Positions 16,490-26,522 of a stretch of 64,000 bases of DNA are shown piece by piece. Below the pieces are notes generated by a model. The model was not told the DNA's origin, did no database searches, and was given only the letters and a program-made list of their open reading frames with translations. The translations under genes were made by a program, and so were the position numbers. The stretch's first letter is position 1. Every line of letters starts with the position of its first letter. The DNA comes from Paenibacillus daejeonensis DSM 15491 (GTDB taxonomy: Bacteria; Bacillota; Bacilli; Paenibacillales; Paenibacillaceae): positions 1,205,418 through 1,269,417 of the forward strand of contig NZ_KB899659.1 of the NCBI RefSeq assembly GCF_000378385.1. The letters are read 5' to 3'.

Positions 16490-17881
16490 CTACTTGCCAA
16501 CACGCACGTCAAGACCAATTACGCCGACTGGCTTCCCTGTATGGTCTTTGATAGGGAGAGACAGCGTCATGCAGGCTTGCTTGGTAATAGCGGAGATATA
16601 AATCTCCGAAGTGAAAGGTCGTCCCGCGATTGCGGCCTTCCACCATTCGCGATTGCGGGCATTGACCAGTCCGGCCTCAGGCAACGAGAAAATGAAAGAG
16701 CCATCTGCCCGGTTGGACCAGACCGCCTCAATATCGGAAGAACCGAGCATGATGGCTGCCAGCCGCTCCTGATGCGCTGTCTCTTCCAGCGAGGTCAGCG
16801 CTTCGTCACTTGTTAATTGCTGCAGTTGACGCATCAATGCTGACACTTCTGTCATTGCACGCTGTTCCCCGCGTTTCACGCCGGCTCTGCCAATGGAGTC
16901 CGCGAGCTCATGAGAAGACTTTTGTAACGTGCGGCTAACCAGATCCAGCTTGCCAATCTGCCCGCGCTGCTGTTCTGTCAGTTCCAGTGTCTCATCGACG
17001 CGCTGCAGCGTCTCGTTGACTGTCTCCACCACTTCACCGAGCATGACGGTGGTCCCTGTCGTCAACTCACTCTGTCCACTGCTGGCCCGGCTGGACTGCA
17101 GCGCCAGTTGATCTACCTCATGAATACGACCGACAATACGATCCATATGATCCTTAATCAGCGTCATTTCCGAGATGCCGCTTGCCACTGCCGCCTTCTC
17201 CACTTCCACGGAAACGACAACCTGCTCCACGCCCTGCTCAATCTCTTCCACAATCGTAGTCGAGCGCTTCACGGCTTCGCTGCTTTGTTCCGCCAGCTTC
17301 TTGATCTCCTGGGCAACGATCGCGAATCCGCGACCAGCCTCTCCAGCATGCGCGGCCTCGATGGATGCATTAAGCGCAAGCAGGGAAGTCTGGGACACAA
17401 TGTTATGTATAGAGGAATTGATTTCATGAATTCGTGAGGTCTGTTGAATCAATTGGCCGATATGACGACTCATGGTCATATTCTGCTCATAGAGCTCGTT
17501 CATCACCCTGTCTGTCGTCGTGAGCGAACGGCAGACGTCCAGCACCACATCCTTGGTCTCACGACTCTCATCGCTCAAACGCCGGGACGTATCCTGAATC
17601 TGCTCCGCCGCGGCGGCAACCTCCTGCAAGGAAGAGAAGGTTCCTTCGATTCGCTCAAGCGCCTGCTTGCTCTGACTTCGCAGGAGTTCCTCCTGAATCG
17701 CGGAACGGTCGGCGATAGCGGTCAGCCGGCCCATCGCGAGCTGCACTTCTTCAACTGCGGCTTGCAGCTGATCTACCGTCACCTGAGATTCATTAACCAG
17801 TCTTTCCAGAGCAGTCTCTTCCTGTGGACTGCGGCCGCTCGCTCCCGTAAGCGATTTCGTCCTCCACCATGCTTGAGCCAT
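16490..17881 (-). CDS. Soluble methyl-accepting chemotaxis-like protein with C-terminal PDC sensor
   Basis: A 463-residue protein without membrane helices or signal peptide. Residues about 30-330 are the coiled-coil chemoreceptor signalling domain; its hairpin tip is recognisable as [43 protein letters not shown]. The last about 110 residues ([22 protein letters not shown]-like, [19 protein letters not shown]) look like a PDC/Cache-type ligand pocket. The order signalling-then-sensor is the reverse of membrane receptors. It could bind a cytoplasmic ligand and act on CheA or a related target. ATG at 17881 has GGAGGGG upstream. Confidence 0.85.
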   Translation of the reverse strand: MAQAWWRTKSLTGASGRSPQEETALERLVNESQVTVDQLQAAVEEVQLAMGRLTAIADRSAIQEELLRSQSKQALERIEGTFSSLQEVAAAAEQIQDTSRRLSDESRETKDVVLDVCRSLTTTDRVMNELYEQNMTMSRHIGQLIQQTSRIHEINSSIHNIVSQTSLLALNASIEAAHAGEAGRGFAIVAQEIKKLAEQSSEAVKRSTTIVEEIEQGVEQVVVSVEVEKAAVASGISEMTLIKDHMDRIVGRIHEVDQLALQSSRASSGQSELTTGTTVMLGEVVETVNETLQRVDETLELTEQQRGQIGKLDLVSRTLQKSSHELADSIGRAGVKRGEQRAMTEVSALMRQLQQLTSDEALTSLEETAHQERLAAIMLGSSDIEAVWSNRADGSFIFSLPEAGLVNARNREWWKAAIAGRPFTSEIYISAITKQACMTLSLPIKDHTGKPVGVIGLDVRVGK

Positions 17882-17957
17882 ATTGGTGATTCCCCTCCAC
17901 ATTCCGACAATAGGTTACAATTATTAACATTATATCGAATGAATCAACAAATGAAAA

Positions 17958-17980
17958 GAGGAATCCGGTGTGGATTCCTC
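17958..17980 (-). terminator. Terminator of the 48-aa Asn/Gln-rich gene
   Basis: GAGGAATCC (17958-17966) and GGATTCCTC (17972-17980) pair; a short U-run follows in the minus-strand RNA. Confidence 0.8.
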
Positions 17981-18000
17981 TTGTTGTATGCAGGCATCTA

Positions 18001-18147
18001 TTATTTGTTGTTATTTTTGTTCACTTGTTTAGCCGGGTTGTTGTTCGCCACGTTGGCATTCAACTCTTCTGCGAACTCTTCATTCAGCTGGTTTTGTTGA
18101 TTTTGATTTTGGTTTTGCTGGATCTTGCCCTTGTTGTTCTTAGCCAC
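18001..18147 (-). CDS. Small Asn/Gln-rich protein (possible spore SASP-like), 48 aa
   Basis: A GTG-start frame behind a perfect GGAGGTGATC ribosome site and before a terminator. The product begins AKNNKGKIQQNQNQNQQ, has one acidic patch NEEFAEELNAN, and ends PAKQVNKNNNK. Nearly one half is Asn, Gln and Lys. It is hydrophilic, with no membrane segment. The composition and the EFAEE block recall gamma-type small acid-soluble spore proteins, but I do not see the full family repeat, so the assignment is tentative. A sigma-factor gene lies upstream on the same strand. Confidence 0.7.
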   Translation of the reverse strand: MAKNNKGKIQQNQNQNQQNQLNEEFAEELNANVANNNPAKQVNKNNNK

Positions 18148-18225
18148 GATGATCACCTCCCTGCCAGATAGTATGGGAGGGGGGGCGCAAAATTATGTAT
18201 GTCTCAGTTGCTGAAATCTAAATGC

Positions 18226-18753
18226 TCATTCGGGTTGAGGCGAAGCAATCCAGGCCTTCAACCGCTCACGGCTGCGGTGAATTCTCGCTTTGACTGTGCC
18301 AATGGGCATATTCATGGCATCGGCAATCTCTTGATCCTTAAAGCCATAATAAAATTTGTAGAGAATCATTGTCCGAGACCTGGGATCCAACGCCCCCAGC
18401 AGCTCGGATATCTCCACCATGAGCTCTGCTTCGGTCGGGGATTGCGATGAATGAACATCCCAATCTTCCAGCCATTGCCCGGCTTCTCGTATATACGAAT
18501 GCTGGCGATTTACATTGGATGCAATGTTGGCAGTTATCGTCTTGGCCCAAGCCGCCAGCTTGCTCTGCTCGCGCAGGGTATCGTGCTTCAGCAGCATACG
18601 AACCCACGCTTCCTGAACCACATCATGCGCATCCGATTTGTTGTGCACCCTGGAATAGGCCACGCGAATCATCTGGTTGTACAGATCGCGCAGCAGCTCT
18701 TCCTGCTCGTCCGCTCCGCCGGTCTCGCGGCCATGAGATAACCATTCATGCAT
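18226..18753 (-). CDS. ECF-type RNA polymerase sigma factor
   Basis: A 175-residue group IV sigma factor. Region 2 carries LYNQMIRVAYSRV, SDAHDVVQEAWVRML and LAAWAKTITANIASNVNR; region 4 has LLGALDPRSRTMILYKFYYGF and the helix-turn-helix IADAMNMPIGTVKARIHRSRERLK. There is no region 3 and no anti-sigma gene directly downstream, which is unusual for ECF factors; the next gene on this strand is the small Asn/Gln-rich one. Target promoters and signal are unknown. Confidence 0.9.
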   Translation of the reverse strand: MHEWLSHGRETGGADEQEELLRDLYNQMIRVAYSRVHNKSDAHDVVQEAWVRMLLKHDTLREQSKLAAWAKTITANIASNVNRQHSYIREAGQWLEDWDVHSSQSPTEAELMVEISELLGALDPRSRTMILYKFYYGFKDQEIADAMNMPIGTVKARIHRSRERLKAWIASPQPE

Positions 18754-18823
18754 GGTCTAATCCGCCCCATCAACATTCTCATTTGATGAACCTATTATAG
18801 CATCAAACGATGGAAAAAAAAAG

Positions 18824-18859
18824 AAGATTCACCCCGAAATTTGGCACGGGATGAATCTT
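18824..18859 (-). terminator. Terminator of the 3D-domain gene
   Basis: AAGATTCAccCCG-type arm (18824-18836) pairs with CGGGATGAATCTT (18847-18859); plus-strand A-run before 18824 gives the U-run. Confidence 0.8.
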
Positions 18860-18865
18860 CAAATC

Positions 18866-19390
18866 TTAAGACTTCAACATGGACATCGGAATCCGCTGAT
18901 CGGTAGCCATGGCCCGGTTAATCTCCTTAAGCCATGCCTCGGTCAGCTTGCCTTGCCCTCGATATATGACTTCGACAGTGACTGTTTTCTTGCCCCACTC
19001 CTGATACACCTGCTTAATGGTATCGAAGTAAAGATCGATTTTATGACCTTTGATTGCCGAACCGGTGTCAGCCACTACCCCGTAGCCATAGCCCGGGATA
19101 TGGATGAGAGAGCCAATTGGCAGCACCTTCGGGTCTGCGGCAATCGTCGATACATGATCCCGCCGTACACGTACGCCAGAGTAAGTGATTCCATATTGGG
19201 GATGTCCTGGCCGTTTGCCAGTAGATTCGTAGCCTGCTGTATAACCGGTTGCCATAACTTCCATGGTAGCGATAGATTCAGCAGCCTGAAGCTCTCCGGC
19301 AGGCTGTTCCCCGGCAGCTGCTGTCTGGGAGCCGCTTGTCAGCGTCCACAGCAGCAGAATACCGGCGAACGTAAGTTTATGCTTAGACAT
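18866..19390 (-). CDS. Secreted 3D-domain protein (YuiC/YocH-like)
   Basis: A 174-residue exported protein. An N-terminal signal peptide ([20 protein letters not shown], likely cut after AAAGE-like residues) precedes a 3D domain: [27 protein letters not shown], and the Asp-containing [18 protein letters not shown]. The domain resembles the catalytic core of MltA/Rpf-type cell-wall lytic enzymes; Bacillus YuiC is a stationary-phase muralytic transglycosylase. It lies just downstream of thrS on the same strand, with a separate terminator. Confidence 0.88.
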   Translation of the reverse strand: MSKHKLTFAGILLLWTLTSGSQTAAAGEQPAGELQAAESIATMEVMATGYTAGYESTGKRPGHPQYGITYSGVRVRRDHVSTIAADPKVLPIGSLIHIPGYGYGVVADTGSAIKGHKIDLYFDTIKQVYQEWGKKTVTVEVIYRGQGKLTEAWLKEINRAMATDQRIPMSMLKS

Positions 19391-19443
19391 GTGGTCAGAC
19401 CTCCTGAATCAAAGGTTCCCCCATGTCCAGCATCTTATACGCC

Positions 19444-21381
19444 TTAAATTCGCTTGGTCCGAATCTCTTCCGCCAATTGTCCCGCCAGTTCGACGACCGG
19501 CTGAGCCCCAATGTCGCCCTCGCCGCGCTTACGCACGGATACCGAGCGCGCGCTCATCTCCTGCTCGCCGACAATCAACATATACGGCACCTTCTCCAGT
19601 TGGGCTTCGCGAATCTTATAGCCCAGCTTCTCGTTGCGCAGATCGCTCTCGACACGAATTCCGGCTGCCTGGAGTTGCTCCTGCACCTCACGGGCATACG
19701 CCTCGTAAGCAGTGGATACTGGGATCACCCGGGCTTGCTCAGGAGACAACCACAGCGGCAGCGCACCGGCGAAATTCTCCAGCAGGAATGCAGTCATGCG
19801 CTCCATGGTACTGATAATGCCACGGTGGATAACGACCGGGCGGTGCTTCTTGCCATCCTCGCCGATATACTCCAGCTCAAAACGCTCCGGCAACAGGAAA
19901 TCCAGCTGAGCAGTAGAAAGCGTTTCTTCCTTGCCCAGTGCGGTTTTGATCTGCACATCGAGCTTCGGTCCGTAGAATGCAGCTTCGCCCTCGGCTTCGA
20001 AGAACGGCAGCTCCAGCTCTTCAACGACCTCGCGCAGCATGCGCTGGGACATTTCCCACATTTCATCATTCGGGAAGTATTTTTCGGTATCCTGCGGATC
20101 ACGATACGACAAGCGGAAGCGGTACTCGGTAATGCCGAAGTCCTCGTATACCTGACGAATTAGCTGAATGACCCTTGCAAACTCTTCCTTGATCTGATCC
20201 GGACGGCAGAAGATATGCGCGTCATTGAGGGTCATGGCCCGTACCCGGTGCAAACCAGTCAAAGCACCGGACATCTCATACCGGTGCATAGTGCCCAGCT
20301 CGGCGATCCGTAGCGGCAAATCGCGGTAGCTGCGCAGATCGCTCTTGTAGACCATCATGTGATGCGGACAGTTCATCGGACGCAAGACGAGCTCTTCATT
20401 ATCCATGATCATCTTGGGGAACATATCTTCGGAGTAGTGCTCCCAGTGTCCAGATGTCTTGTAGAGCTCCACATTGGCCAATACCGGGGTATATACATGA
20501 TGGTAGCCCAGACGTTCCTCCAGATCGACAATGTAGCGCTCCATGGTGCGGCGTACACGTGCTCCGTTAGGCAGCCAGAGTGGCAGACCTTGACCCACTT
20601 CGCGGGAGAAGCCAAACATCTTGAGCTCGCGGCCCAGTTTGCGGTGATCGCGTTTCTTGGCTTCCTCCAGCAGATGCAAATGCTCTTCAAGCTGCGATTT
20701 CTTGGCAAACGCTGTGCCGTAAATCCGCTGCAGCATTTTGTTCTTGGCATCGCCGCGCCAGTATGCGCCAGCTACGCTGAGCAGTTTGAAAGCTTTGATG
20801 CGGCCTGTCGAAGGCAGATGAGGCCCGCGGCACAGATCGAAGAATTCACCCTGATCGTAAATCGTGATAACCGAATCCTCGGGCAGATCGCGGATCAGTT
20901 CCAGCTTCAGGTTGTCCTCCAGCTTGGTATAGATATCCAATGCCTCTTGTCGGGAGACGACCCGACGGCGAATCGGCAGATCCTCTTTGACGATCCGCTC
21001 CATTTCCTTCTCAATCTTGGTCAGATCCTCAGGCGTGAGCGATTGCTCCATATCGATATCATAATAGAATCCGTCCTCAATAACCGGGCCGATCCCTAGT
21101 TTAATGGATTGATCCTTGAACACGCGTTTGATCGCCTGGGCCATCAAATGCGCAGTACTGTGACGATATACCTCAAGTCCCGCTTCGCTATCAACAGTTA
21201 CGATCTCGATAGTCGCTCCCGGTACCAGCGGCTCATACACATCAACAACCTTGCCGTCGAGCTTGCCTGCAATGGCCTGCTTTCTCAGTCCGCTGCTGAT
21301 CGAAGCGGCTACGTCCTCGATCGTGCTCCCTGCTTCATATTCCCTTACGGCGCCATCTGGCAGTTTGATTTCAATCGACAT
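19444..21381 (-). CDS. thrS: Threonyl-tRNA synthetase
   Basis: A 645-residue class II synthetase. N-terminal TGS domain ([18 protein letters not shown]), editing domain with [15 protein letters not shown] and [13 protein letters not shown], catalytic core with [36 protein letters not shown] split across motif 2, [13 protein letters not shown] (motif 3) and C-terminal anticodon-binding domain ending at the TEEIRTKRI-type tail. ATG at 21381 follows GGAGGGAG by 7 bp; the longer frame overlaps the T-box terminator and is not used. Expression is under a T-box leader and its own promoter, as in Bacillus. Confidence 0.97.
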   Translation of the reverse strand: MSIEIKLPDGAVREYEAGSTIEDVAASISSGLRKQAIAGKLDGKVVDVYEPLVPGATIEIVTVDSEAGLEVYRHSTAHLMAQAIKRVFKDQSIKLGIGPVIEDGFYYDIDMEQSLTPEDLTKIEKEMERIVKEDLPIRRRVVSRQEALDIYTKLEDNLKLELIRDLPEDSVITIYDQGEFFDLCRGPHLPSTGRIKAFKLLSVAGAYWRGDAKNKMLQRIYGTAFAKKSQLEEHLHLLEEAKKRDHRKLGRELKMFGFSREVGQGLPLWLPNGARVRRTMERYIVDLEERLGYHHVYTPVLANVELYKTSGHWEHYSEDMFPKMIMDNEELVLRPMNCPHHMMVYKSDLRSYRDLPLRIAELGTMHRYEMSGALTGLHRVRAMTLNDAHIFCRPDQIKEEFARVIQLIRQVYEDFGITEYRFRLSYRDPQDTEKYFPNDEMWEMSQRMLREVVEELELPFFEAEGEAAFYGPKLDVQIKTALGKEETLSTAQLDFLLPERFELEYIGEDGKKHRPVVIHRGIISTMERMTAFLLENFAGALPLWLSPEQARVIPVSTAYEAYAREVQEQLQAAGIRVESDLRNEKLGYKIREAQLEKVPYMLIVGEQEMSARSVSVRKRGEGDIGAQPVVELAGQLAEEIRTKRI

Positions 21382-21427
21382 CTGTATTACTCCCTCCGTT
21401 TTCATCGTGACAAGCGGCGGGCGCACG

Positions 21428-21700
21428 CAAAAAAAGCACGCATCCCGCAAAAGGGACGAGTGCTTGAATGACCCGTGGTTCCACCCTCATTTAACCGGTG
21501 CCACGCAGGCTGCCAGTCCTTGAGCATCCGATAACGGGGATGATCCGTTGCCGCCTACGCACTTGCACAACACACAAGCTTCAGCCGCACAGCTGTGAAG
21601 GGGTATCTCTGCCAATGCCACGGAAGGAACTTGCAGCCGGGTTTCCTCTCTCTGGACCGTACAACTAGCAGAACATTGTCTTCAGTCGATGCTGTTAATG
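21428..21700 (-). ncRNA. T-box leader of thrS
   Basis: The minus-strand leader holds the T-box sequence GGGTGGAACCACGGG (plus 21472-21486), then a terminator (arms 21434-21446 and 21453-21465, U-run at 21428-21435). Upstream is an AGAGAGGAAACCCGG segment typical of stem I. A possible Thr specifier ACC lies at plus 21602-21604; that reading is tentative. Uncharged tRNA-Thr should stabilise the antiterminator and turn thrS on. Confidence 0.9.
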
Positions 21701-21706
21701 TACAAC

Positions 21707-21735
21707 ATTATACAATCCGGTGCCAAGGCGGTCAA
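21707..21735 (-). promoter_or_regulatory. thrS sigma-A promoter
   Basis: Minus strand: TTGACC (plus 21730-21735), 17-bp spacer, TATAAT (plus 21707-21712). Start is expected near 21700, at the beginning of the T-box leader. Confidence 0.85.
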
Positions 21736-21745
21736 GTGGCTACTT

Positions 21746-22660
21746 TTAAGATTGGCAATCACCCAGCCGCCCGGCTCCAGCCCGGCAATTCCCGCATATC
21801 TCAACTTTGCCCTGAAAAATCGATTCGATGGTGGCAATCACCTGAAGCTGGGGCTCTGTAGTGTGAATGAGAATGCGTCGGGGCGACGAAGCAATCAAGC
21901 CACTGACAATTCGATCATCCGCCTGCATCTCACTCTCCAGCATCTCGGCCACCGACCGATCGGCTGATAGCGTATCAAGCGGCTCAAATTCGGCATCGTA
22001 TAACCGGAACCGTGCGTCCTCTTCATGAACCAGATGCACCAGCGGCAATCTAATCTCCTGAAGACTGACAAAATAGCGGAGCAGCGCAAGAAAGTCCTGG
22101 TATTGCTTCTCCATCACGAACTCGTCCACTGCATACTGGACGATCTCGCGCAAGACAGCGCGGTAATCGGACAAACGGAACGTTAAAAAACCGTGAATAT
22201 GCAGCTTGCCATGGGTCATCAAATAGTCTTCCGTCTCTTTGGCTACAACTTGCTTGCGTTTCTCCCGTTCTTGCTCGCCGCTCTTGGGCGCCTCGCCGCT
22301 GCCCCCATCATAGAGAAGCTGCCAGCAATAACCCTCGATCTTCTGACGATCACTTGGTTCTTCATAACTATAATGACGACTGATGAGTCCACGCAAAACG
22401 CCTGCCTCCAACTCGCTGACAATATAATCCGCAATTCCGAGCGCCGTGCGGCGACAGAGCATCGCCCGATGCTCATGAGCACTGTATGTGAGTGCAGAGG
22501 CATGGCAAACCACTTCCATACGGTCGGTATCAATGTCCCAGTGCAGACTGGGCAAACCTGGCTCCATTGTGAGAGGAGCAAATGCTTCGCTGAGGCATCT
22601 CGACAGCTTCCATACCGCTTGCTCCCCTTCGGGAGCGATCCCGATTGTTATCAGTTCCAT
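21746..22660 (-). CDS. ytxC: Sporulation protein YtxC family
   Basis: A 304-residue protein of the YtxC family. Recognisable parts are ALGIADYIVSELEAGVLRGLI, LTFRLSDYRAVLREIVQYAVDEFVMEKQYQDFL and FVSLQEIRLPLVHLV. It sits directly upstream of thrS as in Bacillus subtilis. The molecular function is not known; the family is linked to sporulation by distribution. ATG at 22660 follows GGAGGTG; an upstream in-frame ATG (22711) lacks a site. Confidence 0.85.
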   Translation of the reverse strand: MELITIGIAPEGEQAVWKLSRCLSEAFAPLTMEPGLPSLHWDIDTDRMEVVCHASALTYSAHEHRAMLCRRTALGIADYIVSELEAGVLRGLISRHYSYEEPSDRQKIEGYCWQLLYDGGSGEAPKSGEQEREKRKQVVAKETEDYLMTHGKLHIHGFLTFRLSDYRAVLREIVQYAVDEFVMEKQYQDFLALLRYFVSLQEIRLPLVHLVHEEDARFRLYDAEFEPLDTLSADRSVAEMLESEMQADDRIVSGLIASSPRRILIHTTEPQLQVIATIESIFQGKVEICGNCRAGAGRLGDCQS

Positions 22661-22806
22661 CGCTTTCCCACCTCCGCGCAGGCTCAGCTGTGATACCCCA
22701 AGCGACTGCATCTTCCCTACCTGAACAGTATATGGTTGAGGGGAAGCGAGTATACGAAGAAGGATGTGGTATGTACCTCCAAAAGTAAGGGTGATGGAAA
22801 GAAAAA

Positions 22807-22824
22807 CCCGGCCAAGTGGCCGGG
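22807..22824 (-). terminator. mqnC terminator
   Basis: CCCGGCCA (22807-22814) and TGGCCGGG (22817-22824) form the stem; TTTTTC follows in the minus-strand RNA. Confidence 0.8.
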
Positions 22825-22840
22825 CTACAAGGTTGTATGA

Positions 22841-23977
22841 TTAGTTCTGCATCATGAAGTCGCGGGCAACCGCATCGGACTCGTCGTAAACTTTGAGCAG
22901 TTCGTAACGGGTATTGCGCTGGGCTGGAATCTTGCCGCACTCGCGGATCAGCTTCAAGATCAGCTCGATGTTGACCTTGTGTGTCGTTCCAGCAGCCGAG
23001 ACTACATTCTCCTCGATCATCGTGCTGCCGAAGTCATTGCAGCCATACGATAACGAGAGCTTACCGATCTCCGGACCCATTGTCACCCACGAAGACTGGA
23101 AGTTATCGATGTTGTCCAGGGCCAGACGGCTGATTGCCAATGTCTTGAGATACTCTTCCGGCGTCGCTTTCTCCCGCTTCATATTGGTGTTGTCCGGCTG
23201 GAAGGTCCACGGAATGAAGGCCAAGTAACCTGTGGAATCATAACCGTTCGCCAGGCAGATGTCCTGGGAGTCACGAATGCGTGTCAGGTGAAGCGCGCGC
23301 TCCTCCATCGACTCGCCAAACCCGATAACCATAGTCGCTGTCGTGTTCATGCCGATCCGGTGAGCGGTCGACATGACCTCAATCCAGTCCTCCCATGTTC
23401 CCTTCAGGCGGCTGATCTTGCGTCGGGTCCGGTTATCGAGAATCTCGGCGCCTCCGCCAGGCAGAGAATCCAGGCCCGCCTCATGGAGCTGGCGCACCAC
23501 TTCCTCAAGGGACAATCCGTCTGAGACAGTCTGCATCTTGCGAATCTCTGCAGGCGAGAACGAGTGCATCGTAATCTCTGGGAAACGCTGCTTGATTCCG
23601 CGCAGCAGGTCCGTGTAATAACTGAAGGACAGATTTGGATTCGTTCCGCCCTGCATCAGAATCTCGGTACCGCCGACATCAATCGTCTCTTGAATTTTTG
23701 CGAATATCGTCTCATCTGGAAGGACATAGCCCTCCTCAGAGCCAGGTGCCCGGTAGAAAGCACAGAATCGGCAATAGACGTCGCATACATTGGTATAGTT
23801 TATATTGCGTCCGACCACAAAGGTGGTAATCGGCTCGGGATGCTTGCGAAGCATAATCTGGTTGGCCGCGTGCCCCATCTTCTCGATCTGATCGGATTCA
23901 AACAGCGTGATGATATCGTCTACTTGCAGGCGCTGGCCTGCTAGAGTCTGATTAAGTATGGTATCTATAGTTGGCAT
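22841..23977 (-). CDS. mqnC: Cyclic dehypoxanthinyl futalosine synthase
   Basis: A 378-residue radical-SAM enzyme of the futalosine pathway to menaquinone; it closes the ring of dehypoxanthine futalosine. The cluster motif is CDVYCRFC (CxxxCxxC, preceded by INYTNV). Other family blocks are GGTEILMQGGTNPNL, LPGGGAEIL and the C-terminal GCNDFGSTMIEENVVSAAG. GGAGG lies 7 bp before the ATG at 23977; the longer frame is not needed. MqnE is coded 35 kb away in the same window, so the pathway is not one operon here. MqnA, MqnB and MqnD are not in the window. Confidence 0.94.
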   Translation of the reverse strand: MPTIDTILNQTLAGQRLQVDDIITLFESDQIEKMGHAANQIMLRKHPEPITTFVVGRNINYTNVCDVYCRFCAFYRAPGSEEGYVLPDETIFAKIQETIDVGGTEILMQGGTNPNLSFSYYTDLLRGIKQRFPEITMHSFSPAEIRKMQTVSDGLSLEEVVRQLHEAGLDSLPGGGAEILDNRTRRKISRLKGTWEDWIEVMSTAHRIGMNTTATMVIGFGESMEERALHLTRIRDSQDICLANGYDSTGYLAFIPWTFQPDNTNMKREKATPEEYLKTLAISRLALDNIDNFQSSWVTMGPEIGKLSLSYGCNDFGSTMIEENVVSAAGTTHKVNIELILKLIRECGKIPAQRNTRYELLKVYDESDAVARDFMMQN

Positions 23978-24103
23978 GGAACAGCCTCCTTCTCCATGAC
24001 AGATCGCCGCATCAAGCCGGTGTCTGTACTTGCCTTGCATATTACTCTCTATCATAACATAAACGGCGGCGCTCCGTCATCCACGGGGCACCGCCGGCTT
24101 GCT

Positions 24104-25264
24104 CTATTGCGCTGCGATCTCCAGACGCGCCTCTTCGAGGGCATGAGCCAGATCAGCAATCAGATCCTCGACATGCTCAATGCCTACCGAGAACCGCAGC
24201 AGCCGATCGTCCACGCCCACCCGGCGACGAATCTCCTCTGGAATATCGGCGTGCGTCTGCACCGCAGGATAGGTCATCAGAGATTCCACGCCGCCCAGAC
24301 TCTCTGCGAACGCGATGAGTCGGATATGGCGCAGCACCGGCTCCACATAACGGGCATCCTTCAAGCGGAAAGAAAAAATCCCCGTATTGCCCGATGATTG
24401 ACGGTTTTGAACCTCATGGCCGGGATGATGCTTGAGCGCCGGATAGTAGACTTCCTCAATGGCATCATGCGCCAAGAGATACTCTGCGAGGCGGGTAGCA
24501 TTGTATTGATGCCGTTCCATGCGCAGCGCCAGCGTCTTCATGCCCCGCATCAGCAGCCACGAATCCTGCGGTCCGAGCACGGCGCCGATTGAATTGTGAA
24601 GAATCGCCATTTCCTGGGACAACGCTTCACCCTTGGTCACGATCAGGCCAGCCAGCACATCATTATGGCCACCCAAATATTTGGTTGCACTGTGGATAAC
24701 AATATCTGCTCCCAGTTCAAGCGGACGCTGATAATATGGAGTCAGGAGCGTGTTGTCGACGATCGTCAAGTACCCTTGCTCTTTGGCCCAGTTACACACG
24801 GCAGCCAGATCAGTAATCATCATAAGCGGGTTTGTCGGTGTCTCGATTAAGATAGCCCGAGTTTCTGGACGTGCCACGTTCGCCATCTCCTGAATATCAT
24901 TCGTGTCCACGTAGGACACTGTCACGCCAAAGCGGCTCATAATGCGCTCCAGCAAGCGATATGTACCACCATACAGGTCCAGGGACACAATCAGATGGTC
25001 GCCTTGCTTGAACAGAGCAAAGATGGTCTGCAGTGCAGCCATGCCCGAGCTGCAAGCAAAGCCGGCATCGCCGGATTCGAGCTCAGCGGCTGCCTGCTCC
25101 AGAACCGTACGGGTCGGGCTTTTGGTTCGTGCATAATCGAATCCGGTACTTTCCCCCAGACGGGGATGACGGAAGGCGGTGGATTGGTAGATGGGATAGC
25201 TGACAGCGCCGGTAACCGGCTCCTGCACCGATCCGATCTGAGCCAGACGGCTTTCAATCTTCAT
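24104..25264 (-). CDS. metI: Cystathionine gamma-synthase / O-acetylhomoserine thiolase (MetI-like)
   Basis: A 386-residue PLP enzyme of Cys/Met metabolism. It has ESTGFDYARTKSPTRTVLE, FACSSGMAALQTIFALF, LDLYGGTYRLLERI and the PLP lysine in ADIVIHSATKYLGGHNDV (about K197), plus the C-terminal AESLGGVESLMTYPAVQTHADIP. The pattern matches Bacillus MetI. It makes cystathionine (or homocysteine directly) from activated homoserine. It follows metA by 60 bp with one SAM riboswitch upstream of both, so the two form a methionine operon. Confidence 0.92.
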   Translation of the reverse strand: MKIESRLAQIGSVQEPVTGAVSYPIYQSTAFRHPRLGESTGFDYARTKSPTRTVLEQAAAELESGDAGFACSSGMAALQTIFALFKQGDHLIVSLDLYGGTYRLLERIMSRFGVTVSYVDTNDIQEMANVARPETRAILIETPTNPLMMITDLAAVCNWAKEQGYLTIVDNTLLTPYYQRPLELGADIVIHSATKYLGGHNDVLAGLIVTKGEALSQEMAILHNSIGAVLGPQDSWLLMRGMKTLALRMERHQYNATRLAEYLLAHDAIEEVYYPALKHHPGHEVQNRQSSGNTGIFSFRLKDARYVEPVLRHIRLIAFAESLGGVESLMTYPAVQTHADIPEEIRRRVGVDDRLLRFSVGIEHVEDLIADLAHALEEARLEIAAQ

Positions 25265-25324
25265 AGATAACAGTCTCCTTTAACATGCGAAGTAGTAAGT
25301 TGCTTCATACGGATTGTCCAGAGC

Positions 25325-26248
25325 TTAAATGCCTGCACCCAGCTCCAGCTCGTACGGGGTTTCTTGGTAGACGTAATAGTTCAGCCAGTTGGAGAACAGC
25401 AGGTTCGCGTGTGCCCGCCAGCTCGAGAGCGGCTGACGGGACGGGTCATCGCCTGGATAATAGTTCTTGGGGATCGCTACGCGAAGACCTTTTGCCAAAT
25501 CCCGATCGTACTCCCACTTCAGCGACAATGGATCATATTCGGAATGACCGGTAACAAAAATCTGTCTGCCGTTCTTGGAAGCAGCGATATAAACGCCCGC
25601 TTCCGGCGACTCGGATAGAATCTCCAGATCCGCGACCTGTTCGATATCGCTTCGCAGCACCTCGGTGTGACGAGACTGTGGGACAAAATACATCTCGTCA
25701 AATCCCCGCAGCAGCTTGACGTTGCGCTTCTCGATGGTGTGAGGAAACACGCCGAATAGTTTTTCCGGAAGCAGATGCTTCTCGATGCCATAATGATGGA
25801 ACAAGCCAGCTTGGGCGCCCCAACAAATATGCAGTGTTGACGTCACATGACGGGCGCTCCAGTCCATAATCGTCTTGAGCTCTTCCCAATAGGTGACTTG
25901 CTCGAATGGCAGATGCTCAACCGGGGCTCCTGTAATAATGAGCCCATCGTAGTGAAGATGGGAAATCTCATCAAATGTTTTGTAGAACGACTCCAAATGC
26001 TCAGACGATGTATTCTTGGAGACGTGCGTCCTTGGATGCAGCAGCACAACCTCAACTTGCAGTGGTGTATTGCCAATCAAACGCAGGAGCTGTGTCTCCG
26101 TTGTTTCCTTAGTCGGCATCAGGTTCAGAATCGCAATTCGCAGCGGACGGATATCCTGCAGATAGGCGACACTCTCGTCCATGACGAAAATATTCTCGTT
26201 GTTTAGAATTTCTTTGGCAGGCAAACTGTCAGGAATTTTGATAGGCAC
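25325..26248 (-). CDS. metA: Homoserine O-acyltransferase (MetA family)
   Basis: A 307-residue enzyme activating homoserine for methionine synthesis. It shows [39 protein letters not shown], the catalytic cysteine in [19 protein letters not shown], the catalytic His/Glu region, and [20 protein letters not shown]. In Bacillus-type MetA the acyl donor is usually acetyl-CoA; the residue deciding donor choice was not checked. Start: GTG at 26248, 8 bp after AAAGGAG; an in-frame GTG 9 bp upstream overlaps that site. Confidence 0.94.
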   Translation of the reverse strand: MPIKIPDSLPAKEILNNENIFVMDESVAYLQDIRPLRIAILNLMPTKETTETQLLRLIGNTPLQVEVVLLHPRTHVSKNTSSEHLESFYKTFDEISHLHYDGLIITGAPVEHLPFEQVTYWEELKTIMDWSARHVTSTLHICWGAQAGLFHHYGIEKHLLPEKLFGVFPHTIEKRNVKLLRGFDEMYFVPQSRHTEVLRSDIEQVADLEILSESPEAGVYIAASKNGRQIFVTGHSEYDPLSLKWEYDRDLAKGLRVAIPKNYYPGDDPSRQPLSSWRAHANLLFSNWLNYYVYQETPYELELGAGI

Positions 26249-26306
26249 AGGAATCACTCCTTTAAGGGTTGTTCAAAACCCGGCTTTGATTACGCATGAT
26301 TATAAA

Positions 26307-26472
26307 ACGAAAGACCCCCTCTGGTCAGAGAGGGGGTCGTATGGGCAGAGCTCAGACGCCTCTCTCATCTCTCAGAAACCACCGGTCTCCGCAAGAATTA
26401 GCACCGTACATATAAATATGCCGGTTGCCGGGCTTCATCGGGCTAGTCCCTCCGCCTGCTCTTGATAAGAAA
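26307..26472 (-). ncRNA. SAM (S-box) riboswitch of metA-metI
   Basis: Read on the minus strand, the leader has TCTTATCAAGAGCAGGCGGA (from plus 26470), AGGGACTAGCCCGATGAAGC, CCGGCAACCGG, GGTGCTAATTC and CTGAGAGATGAGAG, the conserved order of the SAM-I aptamer. A strong terminator follows: GACCCCCTCT (26313-26322) with AGAGGGGGTC (26329-26338). SAM binding is expected to stop transcription. Confidence 0.96.
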
Positions 26473-26522
26473 GTTCATATGCAATTGTTGGTATGGTCTA
26501 ACGTTCCTAGTATCTATCGTTT

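Noticed and set aside
21382-21450. N-terminal extension of ThrS
   Set aside because: It overlaps the T-box terminator; the start at 21381 has a good ribosome site and the standard TGS domain begins there.
18226-22660. A single sporulation operon including the sigma gene, 3D-domain gene, thrS and ytxC
   Set aside because: Separate terminators after the 3D-domain gene and the Asn/Gln-rich gene, and the T-box promoter of thrS, divide them into different units.
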